A program made the position numbers and the translations under genes. The notes below the pieces were generated by a model. It worked only from the letters and a program-made list of their open reading frames with translations. It was not told where the DNA came from and made no database searches. DNA of 64,000 nt, from NCBI RefSeq assembly GCF_024703995.1, contig NZ_JAMXQV010000011.1:124001-188000 (forward strand), in the 5' to 3' direction. The DNA is from Amycolatopsis iheyensis (GTDB taxonomy: Bacteria > Actinomycetota > Actinomycetes > Mycobacteriales > Pseudonocardiaceae). This document shows positions 51,045-59,145 of the stretch, in pieces; position 1 is the stretch's first letter; every line of letters starts with the position of its first letter.

Positions 51045-51146
51045 TTACTTGCCGGCCTTACGACGCTGGACGCGCGTACGGCGCAGCAGCTTGCGGTGCT
51101 TCTTCTTCGACATGCGCTTGCGGCGCTTCTTGATCACAGAGCCCAT
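51045..51146 (-). CDS. 30S ribosomal protein bS22 (AURKAIP1/COX24-domain, 33 residues)
   Basis: A 33-residue, extremely basic protein, MGSVIKKRRKRMSKKKHRK, continuing LLRRTRVQRRKAGK. It equals the actinobacterial bS22 protein (Rv0500B in M. tuberculosis), found at the decoding centre of the 30S subunit. AAGGAG lies 5 nt before the ATG. It sits between the excisionase-like HTH gene and galE2-like, the same order as in mycobacteria, and is followed by a strong hairpin. Confidence 0.92.
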   Translation of the reverse strand: MGSVIKKRRKRMSKKKHRKLLRRTRVQRRKAGK

Positions 51147-51301
51147 GGGCGCTCCTTAGGTCGTCGTCGGTCACGCTGCCCGGCGCAGCGTCCAACGGGT
51201 GGAGCGCACAGGCACGAGCGGTTTTCCAGGTTACCCGTCACCCGGCGCGGGCCGGTCGGCGGGCACGTCGTAAGGCGACGTGCCGCCGGCCGCGGCGTGG
51301 C

Positions 51302-51517
51302 TCAACCCACGTCGTAGTAAGCGCCCTGGAGGTACTCGTGCACTGCTTTTTCCGGCACCCGGAAGGACTTCCCGACCCTGACGGCGGGCAGCTCACCTGA
51401 GTGCACGAGACGGTAGACGGTCATCTTGGAGACCCGCATCAGCGTGGCCACCTCGGCGACCGTCAGGAACTGGACCTGCCCGACTGCCGGCAGATCCTCC
51501 TTCTTGTTCGGCGACAT
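51302..51517 (-). CDS. excisionase-type helix-turn-helix DNA-binding protein
   Basis: A 71-residue MerR/Xis-like protein: FLTVAEVATLMRVSKMTVYRLVHSGELPAVRVGKSFRVPEKAVHEYL is the whole domain. It is the counterpart of Rv0500A and a widely conserved actinobacterial core gene, so it is not a phage relic. The start ATG 51517 has GAAGGA upstream. It may act on the promoter of the adjacent bS22 gene; its real targets are unknown. Confidence 0.88.
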   Translation of the reverse strand: MSPNKKEDLPAVGQVQFLTVAEVATLMRVSKMTVYRLVHSGELPAVRVGKSFRVPEKAVHEYLQGAYYDVG

Positions 51518-51699
51518 GTTTACCGCGTCCTTCGACACGTGTCGCGCCACGAGGCTTCCCCACCTGTGGTATCGACACGCACGTGCTCTATCGAGAGTAG
51601 CGGGACTGGTGGGACTAATGCGACGCCTGTCACCGAGATGGGCCCCTACCAGCGCTAACGCACAGCCACCCGCGCGTGCAAGACCGCCGTAATCGCCCA

Positions 51700-52260
51700 T
51701 TACGGCGAATTCGGGCCCGTGGTGCCCGGTTCGAGAGGCAGTCGCAGCGCCCGGACGGTGAACGAGATGGCGTGGTACCAGCCACAGACCAGCAGCAGGT
51801 CGAGGGCGCCGTCCTCGCCGGCCGCGGCCACCAGGTCCGCCCAGGTCCCGTCACCGAGGTCACTCGTGGCGTGCAGCTCGTCGACGGCCGTGAGCACCGC
51901 GCGGTCGGCCGCGTCCCAGCAGGCGTCCGCCGGGCTGCCGGTGGCCAGCGACCGGAGCTGCGGCTCGTCGAAGCCCGCCTTCGCCGCGAAGGTGGCGACG
52001 TGGACGCCCCACTCGTAGTCGGCGCCGCAGCGGGCGGTCGTCCGGTGGATGACCAGCTCACGCTGCCGGACGGTGAGTGCCGAGTCCCGCGAGAAGTAGT
52101 ACCGGCCCCAGCCCGAGATCCCCTTCGCGAGTTCGGGCCGCCTCGCCCAGACACGAAACAGCTGGATGGGTGGGCCGAGCTGCCCGAGCGCGGCCGTGGT
52201 TTCGGCGTCGAACGGCGGCTCGAGGGGCGCGATCCGCGCCTGCTTCGATTTCAGAGGCAT
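51700..52260 (-). CDS. carboxymuconolactone decarboxylase family protein (AhpD-like)
   Basis: A 186-residue all-helical CMD/AhpD-fold protein. The core TVRQRELVIHRTTARCGADYEWGVHVATFAAKAGF contains the usual E..C..H arrangement, but only one cysteine is present where peroxidatic AhpD has CXXC. It is therefore unlikely to be a disulfide reductase and may be a decarboxylase-like enzyme. It is divergent from an HxlR regulator, a typical regulator-target pair. Confidence 0.82.
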   Translation of the reverse strand: MPLKSKQARIAPLEPPFDAETTAALGQLGPPIQLFRVWARRPELAKGISGWGRYYFSRDSALTVRQRELVIHRTTARCGADYEWGVHVATFAAKAGFDEPQLRSLATGSPADACWDAADRAVLTAVDELHATSDLGDGTWADLVAAAGEDGALDLLLVCGWYHAISFTVRALRLPLEPGTTGPNSP

Positions 52261-52300
52261 GGCGGGACGCTAGCATCGGCGCTTCGGAAAGGAAAGCACG

Positions 52301-52627
52301 ATGACACCACTACCCGGCCGTCCCGTCCGCGGGTCGACGACCGGCCGTCCGGTCATGGCCCTGCTCGACCTGCTCGGCCGGCGCTGGGCGCTGCGGATCC
52401 TCTGGGAGCTGCGCGACGACGCGAAGCCGACGTTCCGTGAGCTGCAGCAGCGCTGCGACGGCGTCTCGTCGAGCGTCCTGACCACCCGGCTGCGTGAGCT
52501 GGGCGACGCGGACCTCGTCGACCACGCCGACGGCTACACGCTCACCGAGCAGGGCAGGTCGCTGTTCACGACGCTCGTCGAGCTGGACACCTGGGCGAAC
52601 GGCTGGCGGCCGCGTCAGCCTTCGTGA
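52301..52627 (+). CDS. HxlR family transcriptional regulator
   Basis: A 108-residue winged-helix protein. VMALLDLLGRRWALRILWELRD, TFRELQQRCDGVSSSVLTTRLRELGDADLV and the wing GYTLTEQGRSL are characteristic of HxlR regulators, which often respond to aldehydes or thiol stress. It is divergent by 40 bp from the CMD gene, its probable target, and its end overlaps the proC tail by 13 bp. Confidence 0.9.
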   Translation: MTPLPGRPVRGSTTGRPVMALLDLLGRRWALRILWELRDDAKPTFRELQQRCDGVSSSVLTTRLRELGDADLVDHADGYTLTEQGRSLFTTLVELDTWANGWRPRQPS

Positions 52628-53424
52628 GCCTTGCCCAGCGCCTCGGAGCGGTCCTTCGCCGCCTCGATCGCGTCGAGCAGCGCCGCCCGGACGCCGTGCT
52701 TCTCCAGCTCGCGGATGGCGTTGATGGTCGTCCCGGCCGGCGACGTCACGGCCTCGCGCAGCAGCACGGGGTGCTCTTCGGATTCGGCGAGCATCTTCGC
52801 CGCGCCGACGGCCGACTGGATGATCAGCTGCCCCGCCAGCGCCCGCGGGAGGCCGAGCAGGATCCCAGCGTCGATCATGGCCTCGACCAGGAAGAAGAAG
52901 TACGCCGGTCCCGAGCCGGAGAGGGCGGTGACGGCGTCCTGCTGGCCTTCGGGCACCTCGACGACCTTGCCGACGTGCGAGAGCAGGTCACGCACGACGT
53001 CGAGGTGGCCGGCGGAGGCCCAGCGACCGGCGGAGATGGCGCTCATGGCCTCGTTGACCAGCATCGGCGTGTTCGGCATGACCCGCACGACGGGCACGCC
53101 CTCGGCCAGCCGCCGCTCGTAGAGCGAGGTCGGCAGCCCCGCGCACAGCGACACGACCAGCGACGACGGCCCGAGCAGCGGCGCGAGCTCTTCGAGCACC
53201 GGGTCGATGTCCTGCGGCTTCACGGCGACGACGAGGACATCGGCCTGCTTGGCGGCCTCTTCGACCTCGACGCCGCGGATCCCGTAGCGCGCGGTGAGCT
53301 CCTCGACGCGCGCCGGGTACCGCTCGGTGAAGAGCAGGTCGCCCGGCTGGTGGCCGCCGTGCAGCAGCCCCGAGAGCAACGCCTCGCCGATCTTTCCCGC
53401 ACCCAGCACCGCGATGACCGTCAT
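52615..53424 (-). CDS. proC: pyrroline-5-carboxylate reductase ProC
   Basis: A 269-residue enzyme reducing 1-pyrroline-5-carboxylate to proline. The N-terminal NADPH loop VIAVLGAGKIGEALLSGLL, the middle VRVMPNTPMLVNEAMSAI and the C-terminal LREAVTSPAGTTINAIRELE with the substrate-binding threonines are all present, at full length. It lies in the conserved core-gene run next to the HTH gene and bS22 but is separated from them by the CMD/HxlR pair. Confidence 0.95.
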   Translation of the reverse strand: MTVIAVLGAGKIGEALLSGLLHGGHQPGDLLFTERYPARVEELTARYGIRGVEVEEAAKQADVLVVAVKPQDIDPVLEELAPLLGPSSLVVSLCAGLPTSLYERRLAEGVPVVRVMPNTPMLVNEAMSAISAGRWASAGHLDVVRDLLSHVGKVVEVPEGQQDAVTALSGSGPAYFFFLVEAMIDAGILLGLPRALAGQLIIQSAVGAAKMLAESEEHPVLLREAVTSPAGTTINAIRELEKHGVRAALLDAIEAAKDRSEALGKAHEG

Positions 53425-53479
53425 GGCGTAGAGCGTGCCAAACGCGCCTCAGGCCCCCAGTGCCACCCCTGCCGCAGTG

Positions 53480-53525
53480 GTCGTGAGTGTTTAGGAGGGT
53501 TCTAACCCTCCTAAACACTCACGAC
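53480..53525. repeat. 46-bp near-perfect palindrome, possible terminator
   Basis: Two exact 22-bp arms (53480-53501 and 53504-53525) containing GAGTGTTTAGGAGGG and its complement flank a 2-nt CT centre. It lies 14 bp beyond the thioesterase stop and 55 bp upstream of the proC start. It could form a long cruciform or RNA hairpin and end the thioesterase transcript. Confidence 0.88.
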
Positions 53526-53539
53526 AGCCAACCATGTCC

Positions 53540-54367
53540 TCAGCCGCCCGGTGCCGGGGCGAGCCCGAGCTGCCGGGCCTGGCACACCAGCCGCCCCTGC
53601 GCGTCCACCACCGTGGCGTCCGAGTCGAACCACGACTCATGCACCGACCGGGACTCCACCACCACGCGCAGCCAACCAGGGGCCGGGCGGGTGCGCAGCA
53701 GAGCGGTCAGCTGGACCGTCGGCGCCCAGCCGATGCGGCCCAGGTTCATCACCACCGGCGGGTTCACGTCGGACGCCAGCAGCGCGAAGTACGGGTCCAC
53801 CAGGCCCTGGCGGGGCCGGACCCACAGCCGCATCCGGGGCGGCTCGCCGGTGCGCCCGGCCAGGTAGCCCGCGGTCGCCGGGTCGAGGCGGACCTCGCAG
53901 CCCTTCGCCAGGTTGAACGGCCCTTCCGTGCTCTCGGCCATGGCGATCGCGCCCGGCGGGGGCTCGGCCGGCATCGACGGCACGTCCGTCCACTCCGGGC
54001 GGCGCATCGGCAGCCGGCCCGTCGTCACCCGGGCCTCGACGCAGCTGCGGCCGCGCTGCTCCAGCCGGACCTCGACGACCGTCGCGCGGCGGCCGACCTT
54101 GCGGACGTCCGTGCGCAGCAGCACCGGCCCCAGCGCCGGCGCGTGCAGGAACTCCGCGCTGATGACCAGGGGCTCGGCGTGCGGCTCACCGCGTTCGTGC
54201 AGGGCGGCGATCGCCGCCTTGGCCAGCAGGGCCAGCAGGAAACCCCCGTGCGGGTGCGAGCCGATGGCCCATTCCGCACGCAGCACCGCGGTGAAGGTGC
54301 CGTCCCCCAGCGACCGCGCCGCACTCGCCGTGTCGAAGGACGCGGCGGTGCCGTCCGTTCCGCTCAC
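53540..54367 (-). CDS. acyl-CoA thioesterase, double hotdog (TesB-like)
   Basis: A 275-residue protein with two hotdog halves. The first has WAIGSHPHGGFLLALLAKAA, the usual helix-plus-loop that cradles CoA. The second contains DPYFALLASDVNPPVVMNLG and the late VVVESRSVHESWFDSDATVVDAQGRLV, a typical thioesterase ending. It probably hydrolyses acyl-CoA of unknown chain length. Position near proC corresponds to Rv0499 (from memory). Confidence 0.82.
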   Translation of the reverse strand: MSGTDGTAASFDTASAARSLGDGTFTAVLRAEWAIGSHPHGGFLLALLAKAAIAALHERGEPHAEPLVISAEFLHAPALGPVLLRTDVRKVGRRATVVEVRLEQRGRSCVEARVTTGRLPMRRPEWTDVPSMPAEPPPGAIAMAESTEGPFNLAKGCEVRLDPATAGYLAGRTGEPPRMRLWVRPRQGLVDPYFALLASDVNPPVVMNLGRIGWAPTVQLTALLRTRPAPGWLRVVVESRSVHESWFDSDATVVDAQGRLVCQARQLGLAPAPGG

Positions 54368-54501
54368 GAACGCGCCGTACCAATGGAGGAATTCGGAGAG
54401 GTGACGATCAACCAGCGCGACGGGTTCACAGTCGGAACTTTACGTGTTCGTGGCCGGTAAATGGACCCGGGAGTAGTCGTGTCCTGTCCGAACGTGCGCA
54501 A

Positions 54502-55314
54502 TTACTGGCCGAGGTGGAATCGCGCGAACAACAATGCCTCCGCCAGATCGCGGATCCGCTGGGCCGCGGTGACGGCGTGGCGCGTGTTGATCTCGAGCAC
54601 GATCTGCCCGCCGAAACCGCTGCTCAGCAGCTTCTCGAGCAGTTCGGCGCACGGCTGGCCACCGCGGCCGGGCACCAGGTGTTCGTCCTTCGGGACGCCG
54701 GTGCCGTCGGCCAGGTGGACGTGCGAGAGGCCTTCGCCCATCCGCTCCGCCAGCGCCAGCGCGTCCATCCGGGCTGCCGCTGTGTGGGACAGGTCGAGCG
54801 TGTAGTGCCGGAAACCGACGTCCGTCGGGTCGATCGACGGCCGGAACGCCGACACCCGGGAATTCCGCGAACCGCCGGGCGGGCGGACCTTGAACATGTT
54901 CTCGACGGCGATTTCGATGCCGCTGGACTCCTCCAGCTCGTCGACGAGATCACCGAACGCGTCGCCGTAGCGTCGCTGCCAGCGGAACGGCGGGTGCACG
55001 ACGACGGTCCGCGCGCCGAGCTCCTGGGCGGCTTCGACGGACATCCGCAGCCGCACGACCGGGTCCGGTGACCAGATCCGCTGGGTGATCAGCAGTGACG
55101 GCGAGTGGATGGACAGCACGGGCACGCCGGTCCGCCGCGACCACCGCCGCAGCGCGCTGACGTCCTGGCTGACGGCGTCGGCCCAGACCATCACCTCGAC
55201 GCCGTCGTAGCCGAGCTCGGCGGCCAGCTCGAAGGCCGAGCCGGCTTTGAGCGGCCACACCGACGCCGTGCTGAGCCCGACCGGCACCGGCTTCTCGTCT
55301 GTCACGGGCGCCAT
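54502..55314 (-). CDS. sugar phosphate isomerase/epimerase family TIM-barrel protein
   Basis: A 270-residue AP-endonuclease-2/xylose-isomerase-like barrel. Conserved elements include AELGYDGVEVMVWAD, TVVVHPPFRWQRRYGD, EIAVENMF and SHVHLADG, providing the His/Glu/Asp metal ligands. It is a constant neighbour of ppx and the proline-rich membrane protein (Rv0498 equivalent). Its substrate is unknown; a sugar or sugar-phosphate isomerase is the default expectation. Confidence 0.85.
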   Translation of the reverse strand: MAPVTDEKPVPVGLSTASVWPLKAGSAFELAAELGYDGVEVMVWADAVSQDVSALRRWSRRTGVPVLSIHSPSLLITQRIWSPDPVVRLRMSVEAAQELGARTVVVHPPFRWQRRYGDAFGDLVDELEESSGIEIAVENMFKVRPPGGSRNSRVSAFRPSIDPTDVGFRHYTLDLSHTAAARMDALALAERMGEGLSHVHLADGTGVPKDEHLVPGRGGQPCAELLEKLLSSGFGGQIVLEINTRHAVTAAQRIRDLAEALLFARFHLGQ

Positions 55315-55340
55315 CCTGCCCCGTCACCGAACGTGTGCGG

Positions 55341-56939
55341 TCAGCGGCCGACGAGCAGCAGTGCCGCCGGGGACACCGTGACCACCAGGCCGACCAGCAC
55401 CGCGAGCACCGTCGTCTGCAGGTCCTCCGCGCGGCGGATCTTCCGCACGATCCAGACCAGCGCGACGACCACCAGCAGCGCCGCGACCAGCGCGGCCGCC
55501 GGGATGTTCACCCACAGCCAGTTGAAGCCGAGCCACACGGCCGCGCCGCCGACGACACCCAGCGCCAGCTGGCCGGCCAGCGCCAGCCACTGCTTGCCGG
55601 GCGAGGCCGCCGGCTCCGGCTCGGCGATCGGCTCGGGGGCGTCGTCGTACTCGTCGTCCTCGTAGCCTTCGCCCTGCTCGTAGCCGTAGTCGTCCTGCTC
55701 GAAGTCCGGGCCGTCGGCCGGGTAGCCGTCGGCGAACTCGCGCTCGTAGGGCTCGAGGTCGTCCGGGATCGGCGTGCGCGCGGCGCGGTCGCCGGGCGCG
55801 AACGGCATCGGCGGCGGGTACGCGCCCGTCGGCGGGCCCGCGTCGTAGGCCGGCGCCTGCTGGTAGCCGCTGCCCTCGGGCTCGAAGTCGTCGTCGGGGT
55901 AGCCGTCGTCCGGGGTCTCGGTGGGCACCACCGGCATCACGCCGATCTCGGTGTCCTCCATCTGCTCCTTCTGGCGGCGCTTGCGCCAGTTGGCGAGCCC
56001 GGCGGGCGACGACGGCTCCGGCACCTCGGCCTTGGGCAGCGGCGGCCGCTCGCCGGCGACCGCGTCGAACTGCTCGGTGTAGGCCTCCTGCTGAGGCTGC
56101 GGACGACGGCCAGGCGTGCGGCGCGGGCGGCCGGGCGCGGCCGGCGGGGGCGCGAACGTCCCGCTGACCATCGGGCCCGGCGGCCCGTCGACGTCGGCGT
56201 CCGGGGTGCCGTTGAGCCCGTCGAGGCGGGCCGACAGCGGACCCGCGGGCGGCGGGGGCGTCGGCAGCTGTTGCGACGGCTGCGGCGGTGGCGGCGGCTG
56301 CCGCCGGGGCGCGCGCGGCGGCACCGGCGGGACGGCCCCACGGGTCTCCTCGGCGGCCGGCGGGGTCGGCAGCTGCTGCGACGGCTGGGGCGGCGTCGGC
56401 AGCTGCTGGGAAGGTTGCGGTGGCGGCGGCTGGCGCCGGGGCGCGCGCGGCGGCACCGGCAGCTGCGCCGACTCCTGCGGGCGGTTGAACTGCCCGGACT
56501 CCTGAGGCGGCCGGGCGTACTGGCCCGATTCCTGCGGCCGCGGGTACTGGCCGGACTCGGCACCACCGGGGGCGGGCCGCGCCGGGGGCGGCGGCACCGG
56601 CCGCGGCAGCGGCTGGGAGTCCTGCGGGACCGCGCGGGGCGCGGGTGGCGGCGGAGGCGGCGGCTCGGCCCGGCGGCGGCCGGCGGGCCGGTTCGGCGGC
56701 GGCGGGGTGCCTTCACCCGCGACCCGGTCGATGATCGCCTGCGGGCCGGTGTCGCTCACGCCAGGGCGCCGGTGGGAGCCGGTCGCGCCCGGAGGGGCCT
56801 CGGGGGTGCCCGGCTCGTCGTCGTCCTCGGCCGCACGCCGGCGACGACGGCGTCCGCCGCCTTCGGCCTGGGCGCCGTGCTGGGCGAGCAGCTCAGCCAC
56901 GGTCTTCTGCGGCTGGTCGCCTCCGGTCTGGTCCGTCAT
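55341..56939 (-). CDS. proline-rich membrane protein (Rv0497-like)
   Basis: A 532-residue protein. Residues 1-230 are a disordered P/Q/R-rich tract with repeated modules PPPQPSQQLPTPP and ESGQYARP. An acidic Tyr/Asp/Glu segment (about 330-425) follows, then three C-terminal helices (about 450-530). It resembles mycobacterial Rv0497, a membrane protein of unknown role beside ppx. The tract's repeats are also DNA repeats, so expansion by slippage is likely. A cell-envelope or division-linked scaffold is conceivable. Confidence 0.75.
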   Translation of the reverse strand: MTDQTGGDQPQKTVAELLAQHGAQAEGGGRRRRRRAAEDDDEPGTPEAPPGATGSHRRPGVSDTGPQAIIDRVAGEGTPPPPNRPAGRRRAEPPPPPPPAPRAVPQDSQPLPRPVPPPPARPAPGGAESGQYPRPQESGQYARPPQESGQFNRPQESAQLPVPPRAPRRQPPPPQPSQQLPTPPQPSQQLPTPPAAEETRGAVPPVPPRAPRRQPPPPPQPSQQLPTPPPPAGPLSARLDGLNGTPDADVDGPPGPMVSGTFAPPPAAPGRPRRTPGRRPQPQQEAYTEQFDAVAGERPPLPKAEVPEPSSPAGLANWRKRRQKEQMEDTEIGVMPVVPTETPDDGYPDDDFEPEGSGYQQAPAYDAGPPTGAYPPPMPFAPGDRAARTPIPDDLEPYEREFADGYPADGPDFEQDDYGYEQGEGYEDDEYDDAPEPIAEPEPAASPGKQWLALAGQLALGVVGGAAVWLGFNWLWVNIPAAALVAALLVVVALVWIVRKIRRAEDLQTTVLAVLVGLVVTVSPAALLLVGR

Positions 56940-57096
56940 ACCTGGTATTCCCCTGCGCGCTCCGGTTCCTCGGCACCTCGCGAAGAGGTACCCGACGGCA
57001 TCCCGGCGGCGCAGCGCGCGCTGTACGCCGTCTTCTGCATGTCCGTCACCTCTTCACCGTGCCCGTCATCCGTGTGCGAAGTCCAGCCGCGTGCTT

Positions 57097-58080
57097 TCAC
57101 CGGTCCTCCTGTGCGCCGAAGCGCGCCACGAGGGCCGCCCCAGTTTCATCCGCGCCGTTGGAATGGTCCAGCCGCCGCAGGATGACACCTTCTCGCAGAG
57201 CCCACGGGCAGATCTCGAGTTCCGGCAATCCGAGCGCCCGCATCGTGGCCTGCGCGACGAGCGCGCCGGCCACCAGCTGGTGCGCCCGGCTCGAGCTGAC
57301 GCCCTCGAGCTGGGCGAGGTCGGCCGACGGCATCCGCGAGATGAAGGCCAGGAGCTGGCGCAACGCGGTGTCCGTGAGCGTACGTCGCACGCGCGGGCCG
57401 GCCGCCGAGGGGGCGGCGCCGGTCAGCCGGGCCAGCGAGCGGAAGGTCTTCGACGTGGCGACGACCCGATCGGGTTCACCCCATTTGGTGACCTTCCGGG
57501 CGAGCTCGGTGAGCTGGTCGTCGAGCCAGGCCGACGTCGCGACGAGCTCGGAGCGCGTCGGCGGGTCGTGCTTGAAGCGGGTGCGCGTGGTCCGGCCGGC
57601 GCCCAGCGGCAGCGACTCGGCCAGGACGGGCTCTTCGTCGCGGCCCATCGCGATCTCGAGCGAGCCGCCGCCGATGTCGAGCACGAGCAGCTGCCCGGCC
57701 GACCAGCCGTACCACCGGCGGACGGCGAGGAAGGTGAGCCGCGCTTCGTCGGTGCCGGAAAGGACCTGCAGGTCGACGCCGGTCCGGTCGGCCACACGGG
57801 CCAGCACTTTCGCCGAGTTCTTGGCTTCGCGGACGGCGGAGGTGGCGAAGGCCATGACCTCTTCGCACCCGAGCCGAGCGGCGGCGTCCTTGGCCGATTC
57901 GACGGCGGTGACGAGATCGTCGGCGCCGGCCTTGCTGAGCTCCCCACCGGGGGTCAGCTGCTCGGCCAGCCGCAGCACGGACTTCTCGGAATGCATCGGC
58001 GTCGGGTGGGCGCCACGGTGGGCGTCGACCACGAGCAGGTGGACGGTGTTGGAACCGACGTCGAGTACCCCTAGGCGCAC
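57097..58080 (-). CDS. Ppx/GppA phosphatase family protein
   Basis: A 327-residue ASKHA-fold exopolyphosphatase/guanosine pentaphosphatase. MRLGVLDVGSNTVHLLVVD is the phosphate-1 loop, VMAFATSAVREAKN and LLVLDIGGGSLEIAMG the other conserved blocks. It matches the single-domain Rv0496-type protein in length. The start GTG 58080 is chosen; the frame is open upstream but runs into an intergenic repeat. Proximity to senX3-regX3 suggests a role in phosphate or polyphosphate balance. Confidence 0.9.
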   Translation of the reverse strand: MRLGVLDVGSNTVHLLVVDAHRGAHPTPMHSEKSVLRLAEQLTPGGELSKAGADDLVTAVESAKDAAARLGCEEVMAFATSAVREAKNSAKVLARVADRTGVDLQVLSGTDEARLTFLAVRRWYGWSAGQLLVLDIGGGSLEIAMGRDEEPVLAESLPLGAGRTTRTRFKHDPPTRSELVATSAWLDDQLTELARKVTKWGEPDRVVATSKTFRSLARLTGAAPSAAGPRVRRTLTDTALRQLLAFISRMPSADLAQLEGVSSSRAHQLVAGALVAQATMRALGLPELEICPWALREGVILRRLDHSNGADETGAALVARFGAQEDR

Positions 58081-58220
58081 GGGGGTCCAGCGTACCGGCC
58101 CAAGCGTCAGGTCTCGAACATGTAACCAACAACACTCGGTGCGATACCGCCCCGGCGCGCCTACGAGCACCGAAGCGAACAGCACAAAAGGGACACCAAG
58201 ACCCCCGAAAAAGCAGCGGG

Positions 58221-58359
58221 TGGTCATCCCGTCGCCTGAGGCCACAAAATCACTTTGAGCCAGGCCCGCAACCACAGGACCAACGGCAACCCGAGTACGC
58301 AAGCTTGCGGGCCTGGCTCAAAGTGATAGGCCTCGTTCAGGCGACGGGATGACCACCAG
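58221..58359. repeat. 139-bp inverted repeat with 53-bp arms
   Basis: The arms 58221-58273 and 58307-58359 are nearly exact complements (blocks CATCCCGTCGCCTGA and TCACTTTGAGCCAGGCCCGC are conserved), with a 33-bp loop and a few internal mismatches. It fills most of the 375-bp gap (58081-58455) between regX3 and the ppx-like gene, both on the minus strand. No gene is visible in this gap. A fragment of related sequence, GGTCATCCCGGAGCCTG, follows at about 58398. Confidence 0.88.
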
Positions 58360-58455
58360 CGACCCACACGCGAAGGCGAGCCAACAGCAGAGCCAAGGTC
58401 ATCCCGGAGCCTGCCCGTCCGGCGAGGACGCTTTTCCAGCGACCGGACAAAGACC

Positions 58456-59145
58456 TCACGTCTCGAACTTGTACCCCAGCCCCCGAACGGTGACGAGATG
58501 CCGAGGAGACCCAGGATCAGGCTCGATCTTGGACCGCAGCCGCTTCACGTGAACGTCCAAAGTCTTGGTGTCGCCGACATAGTCAGCACCCCAGACCCGA
58601 TCGATCAGCTGCCCACGAGTAAGCACCCGCCCGACGTTGCGCAGCAGGTACTCGAGCAGATCGAACTCCTTGAGCGGCAGCGACACCTCACCGCCGTCCA
58701 CGGTCACGACGTGCCGCTCGACGTCCATCCGAACGGGCCCGGCCGAAAGCACCAGCGGCGCCAGCTCGCCATCCGTGCCCGGCTCACCACCACGCCGGAG
58801 CACGGCCCGCACCCGCGCGATCAGCTCCCGCGCCGAGTACGGCTTGGTGACGTAGTCGTCCGCGCCGAGCTCCAGCCCGACGACCTTGTCGATCTCGCTG
58901 TCACGCGCGGTCACCATGATGACGGGCACGGCCGAGCGCTGACGCAGCTGCTTGCACACGTCGGTGCCGCTCATCCCGGGCAGCATCAGGTCGAGCAGCA
59001 CGATGTCGGCGCCGTTGCGGTCGAACTCCTCCAGCGCGGCCTGGCCGGTGCCGGCGACGGCCGCGGTGAACCCTTCCTTGCGCAGCAGGAAGGCGAGGGG
59101 GTCGGCGAACGACTCCTCGTCCTCGACGATGAGAACCCTGGTCAC
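58456..59145 (-). CDS. regX3: phosphate-responsive response regulator RegX3
   Basis: A 229-residue OmpR/PhoB-type regulator. The receiver has VEDEE at the N-terminus, phosphoacceptor Asp52 in VLLDLMLPG, and the conserved TARDSEIDKVVGLELGADDY region. The winged helix (EFDLLEYLLRNVGRVLTRGQL to KTLDVHVKRLRSKIE) follows. High identity in this last block to mycobacterial RegX3 and the coupling with senX3 support the name. The start GTG 59145 has GGAGG and overlaps senX3 by GTGA. Confidence 0.93.
   Translation of the reverse strand: MTRVLIVEDEESFADPLAFLLRKEGFTAAVAGTGQAALEEFDRNGADIVLLDLMLPGMSGTDVCKQLRQRSAVPVIMVTARDSEIDKVVGLELGADDYVTKPYSARELIARVRAVLRRGGEPGTDGELAPLVLSAGPVRMDVERHVVTVDGGEVSLPLKEFDLLEYLLRNVGRVLTRGQLIDRVWGADYVGDTKTLDVHVKRLRSKIEPDPGSPRHLVTVRGLGYKFET

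Noticed and set aside
51302..51517. Phage excisionase marking an integrated element
   Set aside because: The gene is a conserved actinobacterial core gene next to bS22 and proC, with no integrase or attachment repeats nearby.
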